The notes beneath the pieces were generated by a model. The model was not told the origin of the DNA, searched no databases, and saw only the letters and a list, made by a program, of their open reading frames with translations. DNA of 64,000 bases. Origin: Desulfovibrio legallii. Its GTDB lineage: Bacteria; Desulfobacterota; Desulfovibrionia; Desulfovibrionales; Desulfovibrionaceae. Below, one piece after another: positions 1 through 9,000 of the stretch. The position numbers were made by a program, and so were the translations under genes. Each line of letters opens with the position of its first letter. Within the stretch, counting starts at the first letter, position 1. Location of the stretch: positions 132,489 to 196,488 of the forward strand of contig NZ_SIXC01000002.1 in the NCBI RefSeq assembly GCF_004309735.1, given 5' to 3'.

Positions 1-652
1 GGTCGGGTTTAGCCGCCTTGAGTTTGGTGAGGATGGCCGTGTAGTCGCGCTCTCCGGGGGTAAGAGCGTCGTAAAAGACCACCTTCACGCCCAGCTTGTC
101 CAGCTGAGCCTTGGTTTCCTGGGCCAGGCCCTTGGCGTAGGAGGAATTGTCGTGCAGCAGGGCCACAGCCTTGTAGCCGCCCTTGATAATGGTCGTGGCG
201 GCGGCATGTCCCTGAGCGTCGTCACGCGGGCAGGTGCGGAAAAAAAGCGGCAGGCCCTTTTCCGTCAGGCGCACGCTGGTGGAGCCCGTGCCGATCTGCA
301 CCAGACCCGCCTCGTCCAGAATGCTCTGACTGGCTTCGGTCACGGCCGAACCGTAGGTGCCGATAACCGCAACCACGCCGGAGGAGGCCAGCTTCTGCGC
401 GGCCAGGGCGGCGGTGCGCGGGTCGCCCGCATCGTCTTCCACCACCAGCTCGATTTTGCGGCCCTTGACGCCGCCTTTGGCATTAACCTCGTCGGCCAGC
501 AGGCTGACGATGTTTTTCATGTCCTGGCCTTCGGAGGCCCACTTGCCCGTAAGCGGACACATGAGCCCGATCTTGACGTCCGCCGCCAGCGCCACGGCCG
601 GCAGCAGCAGGGTCAGGGCCAACGCCCCGAGCCAACGGCCACATCCTTTCAT
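1..652 (-). CDS. Branched-chain amino acid ABC transporter substrate-binding protein (LivK-like), C-terminus beyond window
   Basis: The reading frame starts at an ATG at 652-650 on the minus strand and runs off the left edge, so about 217 residues are visible. The first 23 residues form a typical signal peptide (basic start, Leu/Ala-rich core, then ALA-AD), which places the protein in the periplasm. The mature part opens with VKIGLMCPLTGKWASEG and continues with EVNAKGGVKGRKIELV and VIGTYGSAVTEASQ, the standard signature of type I periplasmic binding proteins of the LivK/HAAT family. These capture amino acids or small amides for an ABC importer. The permease and ATPase genes are not in the window, so the substrate cannot be read. 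It is divergent from the glycogen operon. The family call is secure; the ligand is unknown. Confidence 0.88.
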   Translation of the reverse strand, partial: MKGCGRWLGALALTLLLPAVALAADVKIGLMCPLTGKWASEGQDMKNIVSLLADEVNAKGGVKGRKIELVVEDDAGDPRTAALAAQKLASSGVVAVIGTYGSAVTEASQSILDEAGLVQIGTGSTSVRLTEKGLPLFFRTCPRDDAQGHAAATTIIKGGYKAVALLHDNSSYAKGLAQETKAQLDKLGVKVVFYDALTPGERDYTAILTKLKAAKPD

Positions 653-1111
653 GTAACACCCCCGTCAGGTATGCGTGTTGCGAACAGACCCCCACCCTAA
701 CCCAAAACGGCAAAAAGCAAAAGCCCCTGCGGTCCGCGGCCTTTTTGCACCGCTTTTCCGCTTTTCCGTAGGGGGTAAACCTCGACAAGTAAAGAAAACT
801 GCCGTAGAATACAAGTGAAAACAAGGGGAATTCTCACTGCGGACACGCTATCTGACGTCGGCAGTTTTTCCCCTCCCTCTCCGCCGTGCCGATTCCGGGC
901 ACGTCACGGCAGACACGCAGCCCGGTTATGACGCCGCGTTTCGCTGCGCCTCTTTCCCGCCTTACCGCAGCCACGCGGCCCGCCGCCAGAGCGGTCGCCA
1001 GCCTTCCTTCCGCTTCGGAGTGCCCCCCCGCGGGACGCCCCTGCGGTTGGTCGCGGCGACCGCCCCACCCTGGCGGCCGCCGGGCGCGCAAGCCCCGGCA
1101 AGGAGCGCCCC
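653..1111. other. Intergenic region between the divergent livK-like gene and the glycogen operon
   Basis: This 459-base stretch separates two divergent genes. I see no convincing gene in it; the open frames are high-GC shadows. The one clear signal is the promoter-like pair at 782-810, listed separately, which would give the glycogen mRNA a leader of about 300 bases. Confidence 0.5.
782..810 (+). promoter_or_regulatory. Candidate sigma-70 promoter of the glycogen operon
   Basis: TCGACA (782-787) and TAGAAT (805-810) are separated by exactly 17 bases. Each differs from the consensus at one or two positions. The pair lies in locally AT-rich DNA about 300 bases upstream of the first glycogen gene. 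This is predicted from sequence only. Confidence 0.45.
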
Positions 1112-3328
1112 ATGCGGTTCAGTTTCGACAAGGCCGCCTGCCAGAACACCCGACGGGCTCTGCGCAAGGAATGGCTGCTCACCAACGGCCGGGGCGATTA
1201 CGCCGCCGGCAGCATTCTGGGCTGCAATACCCGCAAGTACCACGGCCTGCTGGTGGTCAATACCGCGCACGGCCGCCATGTGCTGCTCTCCGCCCTGGAG
1301 GAATCCGTACTGGGCGGCGGCAAAGAGTTTTTCTTCTCCACCCGCCAGCACCCCGGCCAGCTCTATCCCCACGGGCACGAGTATCAGGAGGCCTTCCGCC
1401 TGGACCAATGGCCCCAGTGGACCTACCGCGTGGGCGAAGTGCGTCTGGACCGGGAGCTTTTTCTCATCCGGGGCGCAAGCCGTCTGGTGTTGCGCTACAG
1501 CCTGCGCGGTCCGGCGGATTTGCCGCCCCTGCGTCTGCGCCTGCGGCCCCTGCTGGCCTGCCGCTCCATGCACGCCCTCACCAGAGCCAACCCCCAGGCG
1601 CGCTTTGCCGCCGTCCTTCTGCCGGGGGGCTTCAGCGTCCAGCCCTACGCCAGCCTGCCGCCGCTCTATTTTCAGGTTCAGGGGGCGTCCGCCCAAGGGC
1701 AAAGCAACGCGGACGGCCAGGGCGCCGGGGCAGGGTTCACCCCCTGGCCCGACTGGTACCGCGAGGTGGAATATTTTCAGGAGGCGGAACGCGGCTTCCC
1801 AGCCAGCGAAGATCTTCTCACGCCGGGATTTCTGGAAATTTCCCTGCCGGATCCGGCCGCCGGGGCCCAGGTCTACCTTTCGGTAGGCATTGCCCCCCAC
1901 ACGGACGATCTGGCCGCGCTCTGGACGACGGAAAGCCGCGCCCGCACCCTGGCCCACCGCGCAGGCGGCGGCCTGGCCGGGCACCTGACCCAGGCCGGAC
2001 GGCAATTCTGCACCACCACGCCCCAGGGCGCGTCTGAGGTCGTGGCCGGCTATCCCTGGTTTGAAGCCTGGGGCAGGGATACCTGCATCAGCCTGCCGGG
2101 CCTGACCTTTGAAGCCGGCCGCACGGACTTCGGCCTGGCCGTGCTGACCCGGCTGGGCAAAAGCCTGCACCACGGCCTCTTGCCCAACATGTTCGCCGCC
2201 GACGGCAACCACGCTTACAACGCCGTGGACGCGGCCCTGTGGTATGGTTTTGCCGTGCAGAGCCTCTGCCGTACGGCCGGCGAGGCGGGCTTTGCCTGGG
2301 TGCGCGAAAACGCCTGGCCCGCCCTGCTGGCGATTATTGAGGGCTACCGCAAAGGCCCCGGTCAGGGCATTTATGTGGATGCCCAGGGCCTGCTGCACGC
2401 GGGCGACGCCCACACCCAGCTCACCTGGATGGACGCGCAGGTCAACGGCCGCCCGGTAACGCCGCGCCACGGCTTTCCCGTGGAGGTCAACGCCCTGTGG
2501 TACAATCTGCTGGCCTTTGCGGACTCCTTGGCCCGGCGCTTTCATGCATCGGAACCGGCCGGGGATGCACTGCTGCGCGACATGCGCCAGACCTTTTTGC
2601 AGCGCTTCTGGACGCCGGAAGGCGGCGGGCACCTGGGCGACGTCTGGCGCGGGGAAGGAGGCGAGAATGCCCCCGGCTGCGGCCCCGGCTGCGGCCCCGG
2701 CTGCGGCCCCGGCTGCGGACTGGACGCCAGCGTGCGCCCCAACCAGATCTTTGCCGTTTCCCTGCCCTATCCCATCCTGGCGGAAGACTTTCAGGCCCAA
2801 GTGGTGGAGTGCGTGCGCAACAAGCTGCTCACGCCCTACGGACTGCGCACCCTGGCCCCGGACGCTGCGGCTTACTGCGGGCGCTATGCGGGCGGCCCGG
2901 CGGAACGCGACGGGGCCTACCACCAGGGCACGGTCTGGCCCTGGCTGCTGGGGCATTACGGCGACGCCTTGCTGCGCACGGCCTGGGATGTGGAAGGCGC
3001 GGTGCAGGGTCTTTTGGAAACGCTCACCCCCCTCTACTGCGATCACCTTACCGACGCCGGTCTGGGCAGCATTTCAGAAGTTTTTGACGGTTCCCCGCCC
3101 TACGCGCCCAACGGCTGCATAGCCCAGGCCTGGAGCGTGGCCGAATGCCTGCGCCTGCTTTTGCGGCTGCGCGCGGCGGCCCCGGACGTGGTGGATCAGT
3201 GGGAACGCCGGGCGGCGCACCGCCTGGCCCACCCCACATCGGGCGATACGGCGGGCGTCTGCCGTGTGGTTATGAACCTGAGCGCGGCCCACGGCGGCAC
3301 AGACGCCGCCCCGCGCTCGGCCCTGTGA
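1112..3328 (+). CDS. Glycogen debranching enzyme (amylo-alpha-1,6-glucosidase family)
   Basis: This 738-residue cytoplasmic enzyme is predicted to hydrolyse alpha-1,6 branch points of glycogen. The N-terminal half (about 15-300) is a GDE_N domain (TNGRGDYAAGS, NTRKYHGLLV). The C-terminal half (about 310-705) is the (alpha/alpha)6 glucosidase domain, with GYPWFEAWGRDTCISLPGL, the YNAVDAALWY stretch, TWMDAQVNGRPVTPRHG and the late AYHQGTVWPW and SISEVFDGSPPYAPNGC motifs. These match bacterial archaeal-type debranching enzymes. The ATG at 1112 lies just after a GGAGC element. It is the first gene of the operon, 10 bases ahead of the GT4 gene. An unusual Pro-Gly-Cys-Gly tandem repeat lies near residues 521-536. 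Confidence 0.93.
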   Translation: MRFSFDKAACQNTRRALRKEWLLTNGRGDYAAGSILGCNTRKYHGLLVVNTAHGRHVLLSALEESVLGGGKEFFFSTRQHPGQLYPHGHEYQEAFRLDQWPQWTYRVGEVRLDRELFLIRGASRLVLRYSLRGPADLPPLRLRLRPLLACRSMHALTRANPQARFAAVLLPGGFSVQPYASLPPLYFQVQGASAQGQSNADGQGAGAGFTPWPDWYREVEYFQEAERGFPASEDLLTPGFLEISLPDPAAGAQVYLSVGIAPHTDDLAALWTTESRARTLAHRAGGGLAGHLTQAGRQFCTTTPQGASEVVAGYPWFEAWGRDTCISLPGLTFEAGRTDFGLAVLTRLGKSLHHGLLPNMFAADGNHAYNAVDAALWYGFAVQSLCRTAGEAGFAWVRENAWPALLAIIEGYRKGPGQGIYVDAQGLLHAGDAHTQLTWMDAQVNGRPVTPRHGFPVEVNALWYNLLAFADSLARRFHASEPAGDALLRDMRQTFLQRFWTPEGGGHLGDVWRGEGGENAPGCGPGCGPGCGPGCGLDASVRPNQIFAVSLPYPILAEDFQAQVVECVRNKLLTPYGLRTLAPDAAAYCGRYAGGPAERDGAYHQGTVWPWLLGHYGDALLRTAWDVEGAVQGLLETLTPLYCDHLTDAGLGSISEVFDGSPPYAPNGCIAQAWSVAECLRLLLRLRAAAPDVVDQWERRAAHRLAHPTSGDTAGVCRVVMNLSAAHGGTDAAPRSAL
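2671..2718 (+). repeat. Four perfect 12-bp tandem repeats inside the debranching enzyme gene
   Basis: The unit CCCCGGCTGCGG occurs four times without a mismatch. It encodes (Pro-Gly-Cys-Gly)x4 in the catalytic half of the debranching enzyme. Because the unit is a multiple of three, copy-number changes would stay in frame. Confidence 0.97.
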
Positions 3329-3338
3329 GGACGTTGCC

Positions 3339-4664
3339 ATGCGTGTGCTCATGTTCGGCTGGGAATTCCCCCCCCACATCAGCGGCGGTCTGGGCACAGC
3401 CTGCTACGGCATGACCCAGGCGCTGGCCAAAAAAGGCGTGGAAATCACTTTTGTGCTGCCCCACGCCAAAGAAGCGGCAAAACAAAACGGTTTTCTGCGG
3501 CTTGTGGAGGCCTCCGGCACGCCTATCAGCCCAGAGACGGAAGAACGCCTCACCTGGGCCGGACAAGAAATCTGGCGGCAAAGCATCCGCTACCTGCCCC
3601 TGGACAGCCCCCTCACCCCCTACCTCACGCCCGGCGGCTATGCCAAAGCGCTGGGGCAGCTGCGCCGCCAAAGCCGGGAAACGCTTACGGACGCGCCTGT
3701 CAAAAGCGGCAATCGAACCTACGCCCTGCGCGGCGGCTACGGCCCGGACCTCATGACCGAGGTGCGCCGCTACGCCCGCCTGGCCGCCACCCTGGCCCTG
3801 CGGGAGGATTTTGACGTCATCCACGCCCACGACTGGATGACCTACCCCGCCGGCATGCTGGCCAAGGCCCTTACGGGCAAGCCTCTGGTGGTCCACATCC
3901 ACGCTACGGAATACGACCGCAGCGGCGAAAACATTAACGAACAGGTGGCCGGGCTGGAACGTGCGGGCATGCTGGCCGCCGACGTGGTGGTGGCCGTAAG
4001 CCGCCTGACCCGCAAAACAGTTGTGGAGCGCTACGGCATCCCGCCCGAAAAAATCGTGGTGGTGCACAATGCTGTGGCCCGGCACGAGGCGGAAAAGCAC
4101 TACGCCATCCCGCCGCGCATCCGGCATGAAAAGCGGGTGCTCTTTCTGGGCCGGGTTACCTTTCAGAAGGGACCGGAATACTTTATGGAAGCAGCGCGTC
4201 TGGTGCTGCAGCAAATCCCCAACGTACGTTTTTTCATGGCCGGCAGCGGCGATCTGCTGCCCAGCCTCATCCGCCGTGCCGGGCAACTGCGCATAGGGCG
4301 GCGCTTTCATTTTGCGGGCTTTCTGCGCGGCGAAGATGTGGACCGCATGTTCGCCCTGAGCGACCTTTACGTCATGCCCTCGGTTTCCGAGCCCTTTGGT
4401 ATCACCCCGCTGGAGGCCATGCTCTACGACGTACCCGTGCTGCTTTCACGCCAGTCCGGCGTGGCCGAGGTGCTGCAGCACGCTCTCAAGGCCGACTTCT
4501 GGGACACCCGCGACATGGCCGACAAAATCTGCGCCGTGCTGCGCTACCCCTGCCTGGCCGCCGAACTGGTCAAAAACTGCCGGGAAGAAATGAAATCCAT
4601 CCGCTGGGAAAATGCCGCCGAACAACTCCTGGCCGTGTACCGCAATCTTTACGGAGGTCACTGA
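3339..4664 (+). CDS. GT4-family glycosyltransferase, glycogen synthase-like
   Basis: This is a 441-residue GT-B fold glycosyltransferase. The N-terminal domain (about 1-205) starts MRVLMFGWEFPPHISGGLG, the donor/acceptor glycine loop of starch and glycogen synthases and related GT4 enzymes, and has the HAHDWMT motif near residue 165. The C-terminal domain (about 210-430) has FLGRVTFQKGPEYFMEAA and the EPFGITPLEAM nucleotide-sugar site with its E-x7-E spacing. It probably transfers glucose to an alpha-glucan, but GT4 enzymes are diverse and the donor is not certain. It sits between the debranching gene (10 bases upstream) and the GH57 gene (TGATG overlap downstream), so translation is probably coupled. 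I recall the same order, debranching-GT4-GH57, in Bacteroides glycogen loci. Confidence 0.85.
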   Translation: MRVLMFGWEFPPHISGGLGTACYGMTQALAKKGVEITFVLPHAKEAAKQNGFLRLVEASGTPISPETEERLTWAGQEIWRQSIRYLPLDSPLTPYLTPGGYAKALGQLRRQSRETLTDAPVKSGNRTYALRGGYGPDLMTEVRRYARLAATLALREDFDVIHAHDWMTYPAGMLAKALTGKPLVVHIHATEYDRSGENINEQVAGLERAGMLAADVVVAVSRLTRKTVVERYGIPPEKIVVVHNAVARHEAEKHYAIPPRIRHEKRVLFLGRVTFQKGPEYFMEAARLVLQQIPNVRFFMAGSGDLLPSLIRRAGQLRIGRRFHFAGFLRGEDVDRMFALSDLYVMPSVSEPFGITPLEAMLYDVPVLLSRQSGVAEVLQHALKADFWDTRDMADKICAVLRYPCLAAELVKNCREEMKSIRWENAAEQLLAVYRNLYGGH

Positions 4665-5968
4665 TGCCAGCTCTCTGCCTGTGTTTTGAGGTTCACGAGC
4701 CTTATCAGCTGCGCCGCTACACCGTGTTCGACATGGGGCAGAACTCTTTGTACGAAGACGACGACCGCAACTGCGAAACCCTGCTGCGGGCAGCGCGCCT
4801 CTGCTATCTGCCCGCCAACGAGCTTATGCTCCGGCTCATCCGCCGCTACAAGGGCGCCTTCCGTCTGGCCTTTTCCATTTCCGGCACGGCCCTGGACCTT
4901 TTTGAGCAGTACGCGCCCGAAGTGCTGGACAGCTTCAAGGCCCTGGCCGCCACGGGCTGCGTGGAATTTTTGGGTGAAACCAGCGCCCATTCCCTGGCCT
5001 TCCTCTATTCTGGCAAGGAATTTGAGCATCAGGTCAGGGCCCAGGCCGCGCGCCTGCAAGAGCTGTTCGGCGCCAAACCCGTGAGCTTCAAGCATACGGA
5101 ATGCATCTACAATAACGACTTGGCCGCAGCCTTGCCCCGTCTGGGCTTCAAAACCGTGCTGGCCGAAGGGGCGGATCATGTGCTGGGCTGGCGCAGCCCC
5201 AACTACCTTTATAGCCCGGCGGGCACGCCAAAAATGGCCCTGCTGCTGCGCAACGCGAGCCTTTCCGCCGATATGGGGCGACGCTTCGGCGACCGCGCCT
5301 GGAGCGGCTGGCCCCTCACGGCGGACAAGTTCGCCGCCTGGTGCCACGGGCTGGCAGGCTCGGCCCAGGTCATCACCCTCTGCAACGACTACCACCTGCT
5401 GGGCCTGCGTTTCAGCAAAGAAACGGGCATTTTTTACTTTATGGAAACCCTGCCCAAGGCCCTGCTGGCCGACCACGGCTTTACCTGGAGCACCCCGGCC
5501 GAAGTGAGCGCAACGCAACATCCCGTGGGCGAGGTGGATGCGCCCCAGTTTCTTTCCTGGGAGGACGAAGGGCGCGACCTCACCACCTGGCTGGGCAACG
5601 ATATGCAAAAGGACGCCATCCACGCCCTCTACAGCCTGGCCCCCCGCGTGCGCCGCTACGCCGACCCGGAACTGGCCCACGATTTTGAACGTCTGCAGAC
5701 TGCCGACCACTTCGCTCACATGTCCACCAAGTGGTTTGCCCACCCGCTGACGGACAGGCCCAATCCCTTCGGCAGTCCCTACGACGCCTATATCACTTAC
5801 ATGAATGTGCTGGCGGACTTTGAAATGCGCCTGGACGCCGCCGCCCGCGCCAAAGCGTCCCGCGCCCGGTCCGCCCGCGCCAAAGCCGGGCACGACAAAC
5901 CCGCCCCCGGTGCGGACGCCGCCAGCGCCAAGGGACGGCGCAACGGCAAACCGGTCACCAGGCCCTGA
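4664..5968 (+). CDS. Glycoside hydrolase family 57 protein (alpha-amylase or branching type)
   Basis: This 434-residue cytoplasmic protein has the GH57 hallmarks. These are an N-terminal CLCFEVHEPYQL, the LGETSAHSLAF segment with a candidate nucleophile Glu at about residue 105, and the FKHTECIYNN and ADHVLGWRSPNYLY stretches of the catalytic barrel. GH57 includes alpha-amylases, 4-alpha-glucanotransferases and branching enzymes. The operon lacks a GH13 branching enzyme, so this product may be either a degrading amylase or a branching activity; sequence alone does not decide. The ATG overlaps the stop of the GT4 gene (TGATG) and is preceded by GGAGG. The last ~35 residues are a low-complexity Ala/Arg/Lys tail. 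Confidence 0.9.
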   Translation: MPALCLCFEVHEPYQLRRYTVFDMGQNSLYEDDDRNCETLLRAARLCYLPANELMLRLIRRYKGAFRLAFSISGTALDLFEQYAPEVLDSFKALAATGCVEFLGETSAHSLAFLYSGKEFEHQVRAQAARLQELFGAKPVSFKHTECIYNNDLAAALPRLGFKTVLAEGADHVLGWRSPNYLYSPAGTPKMALLLRNASLSADMGRRFGDRAWSGWPLTADKFAAWCHGLAGSAQVITLCNDYHLLGLRFSKETGIFYFMETLPKALLADHGFTWSTPAEVSATQHPVGEVDAPQFLSWEDEGRDLTTWLGNDMQKDAIHALYSLAPRVRRYADPELAHDFERLQTADHFAHMSTKWFAHPLTDRPNPFGSPYDAYITYMNVLADFEMRLDAAARAKASRARSARAKAGHDKPAPGADAASAKGRRNGKPVTRP

Positions 5969-6045
5969 CGTGCGGCCCCGGAAGTTGAACATCCCCACTT
6001 TGAGCGGAAAAACATCGCGCATCGCTGTCTTGTAAAGGAGCTGTC

Positions 6046-9000
6046 ATGAATTTCGACGCGTCCCAGGTCACCCTGTTTGAAACCAGTTGGGAAGTCTGCA
6101 ACAAGGTGGGCGGCATCTATTCCGTAGTCAGCAGCAAGGCCCTGCAGGCCGTGGAGCACTTTGGCGAGGACTACTTTCTCCTGGGCCCCGCCCTGCAGCA
6201 GAACCCCGGCTTTGAAGAAACGGACGAGCATATCTGGGATTCCCTGCGCATGGCCCTGGCCACCAAAGACCTCAAATGCCGCCTGGGCCGCTGGAACATC
6301 CCCGGCCGCCCCAAGGTTATTCTGGTGGATTTTGCCAAGCGCTACGCCAGCAACCAGCTGCTCTACGAACTGTGGAAAAACTACGGCGTAGACTCCCTTT
6401 CCGGCGGCTGGGACTATATCGAACCCGTTATGTTCGCCACGGCCTGCGGCGAGGTGGTGGCCGCCATCCACGAAAACCACGTCAGCCCTATGGAAGGCCG
6501 CTCCGTGGCCCTGTTCCACGAATGGATGTGCGGCGCGGGCCTGCTCATGCTCAAGCGCCTGGCCCCGCAGGTAGGCACGGTCTTCACCACGCACGCCACC
6601 ATGCTGGGCCGCGCCCTGGCCGGCACCGGCCGCGACATCTACAGCAACATGCGCACCATCAATCCCGCCAATGAGGCCGCCAGCCTGAACATCACGGCCA
6701 AGTGGTCCATGGAGAGCGCCAGCGCCCGCGAGGCCGACGCCTTCACCACAGTAAGCCCCATCACCGGCGAGGAATCCGTGGTCTTTCTGGGCCGCCAGCC
6801 CGACGTCATCACCACTAACGGCCTGGATTTGCGCGTCATTCCCGACTACTCCGAACAGCGCGACGCCCCGCAGGAAAAACGCGTCCGCGTACTGGCCGCC
6901 GCAGAACGATTTCTGCGCTGCAGCCTGCCGGAACACACCCGCATCTTCGTCATCTCCGGCCGCTACGAAATGCACAACAAGGGCGTAGACGTCTTTCTGG
7001 AAGCCCTGGCCCGCGCCGACAAAAACCTGGCCGGCACGGAGGCCTCCGTACTGGCCCTCTGCCTGGTCATGGGCGGGCACACGGGCGTGAACCCCGCCGC
7101 CGTTTCGGGCGACCCCCAGGCCAACGACAACGGCAAGCCTTTCCTCTGCACCCACTTTGTCTGGAACGCCCCGCAAGACCCCATCATCAATGCCTGCCGC
7201 CGCCTGGGCCTGGACAACGCCCCGGACCGGCGCGTCAAGGTCATCTTTGTGCCCGCCATGCTGGACGGCAGCGACGGCTTCCTCAACCTGCCCTACGAGC
7301 AGGTGCTGGCCGCCTGCGACACGGGCTTCTTCCCCTCCTGGTACGAACCCTGGGGCTACACCCCGCAGGAAAGCGCGGCCTGGTCCGTGCCCACCCTGAC
7401 CACGGACCTTTCCGGCTTCGGCATGTGGGCGCGTGACCAGCTGCAGGAATCGGCGGAGCGTCACCCCGGCGTCTGCATCATGCCCCGTCGCGGCATGAAC
7501 TTTGAGCAGAGCGTGGCCGTGCTGCACGAATACATGCTCAAGGCCGTCACCTGCCCGGCCGACGAGCGGCCCCAGTGGCGCCGGCAAGCCCGCCGCCTGG
7601 CCGAACTGAGCTCCTGGAACCACTTTTTTGCCAACTACCTTGAGGCCTTTACCCTGGCCCTCAAAAAAGCCGCCGTGCGGACGGACCACGATGCCGGGCA
7701 CACGGCCCTGACCCGCGTACTCACGGCCTCTTGCTCGGCTACGCCCTTCCTGCGGCCCGTCATGGCCGTGGCCGAAGTGCCGGAGGAACTGACCCGCCTG
7801 CGCGACCTGGCCCGCAACCTCTGGTGGTGCTGGCACGACAAGGCCAAGGCCCTGTTCATGGCCCTGAACCCGCCCCTGTGGGAAGATTGCCGCAACCCGC
7901 TGCAAATGCTTGAGGAGGCCACGCCGGAGCGCTTCAAGGAGCTCTGCGCCAACCAGGAATATATGGACCTTTATGCCGAAGTGATCGCCGCCTTTGACGC
8001 CTATATGGCCGAACCCGTACGCAGCCCCGACCCCAACATCACGCCGGAGCGCCCCATTGTCTATTTTTCCACGGAATTCGGCCTCAACGAATCCATCCCC
8101 ATCTATTCCGGTGGTCTGGGCGTACTTTCCGGCGACCACCTCAAGTCCGCCTCCGATCTGGCCCTGCCCCTGGTGGGCGTAGGCCTGCTGTTCAAAAACG
8201 GCTACTTCACCCAGGTGCTGGACGCCAACGGCCGTCAGGTGGCCCAGTACCCCGTCAACAACTTTGCCCGCCTGCCCATCACCCTGGTGCAGGACGCGGC
8301 GGGCGAACCCCTCTACGTCCATCTGGAACTGCCGGGGCGCATCCTCTTTGCCCACGTCTGGAAAATGCAGGTGGGCCGCGTGACCCTCTACCTCATGGAT
8401 ACGGACACCCGCCGCAATACCGACGAAGACCGCCATATTACCGACCGGCTCTACGAGGCCAACCGCGAGGTGCGCCTCCTGCAGGAAATGGTCCTGGGCA
8501 TGGGCGGCATGCGTCTCTTGCGCATCCTGAACATCCTGCCCGGCGTGTACCACATGAACGAAGGGCACTCCGTCTTCATGGCTCTGGAGCGCCTCAGAGA
8601 CAACATGGCGTCAGGCATGGCCTTTGCCGAGGCCCTGGAGCGCGTGCGATCCAACACCCTCTTCACCACCCACACCCCCGTGCCCGCAGGCAACGAAGCC
8701 TTCTCTCTGGAGCTCATGCAGCGCTACTTCAACGGCATGGCCGCCAGCTTGGGGCTCTCCTGGCCGCAGTTCGCGCAGCTGGGGCAGATAGAGGGCGGGG
8801 ACAGCAGCGCCTTTGAAATGACCGTCCTGGCCCTGCGCCTCTCCGGCTGGGCCAACGGCGTGAGCCGCCTGCACGGCGTGGTTTCCCGCCACATGTGGAA
8901 CAATCTCTGGAAAAGCCTGCCCCTGGCCGAAACCCCCATCGGCTACGTGACCAACGGCGTGCACACGCCCTCTTACGTGGGCAGCTGGATGCACGAGCTG

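Noticed and set aside
5797-8568. Very long open frame (923 codons) on the minus strand opposite the GH57 and synthase-phosphorylase genes
   Set aside because: It is antisense to clearly functional genes and its product is rich in Gly, His, Val and Gln, typical of a high-GC shadow frame. No motifs or ribosome site.
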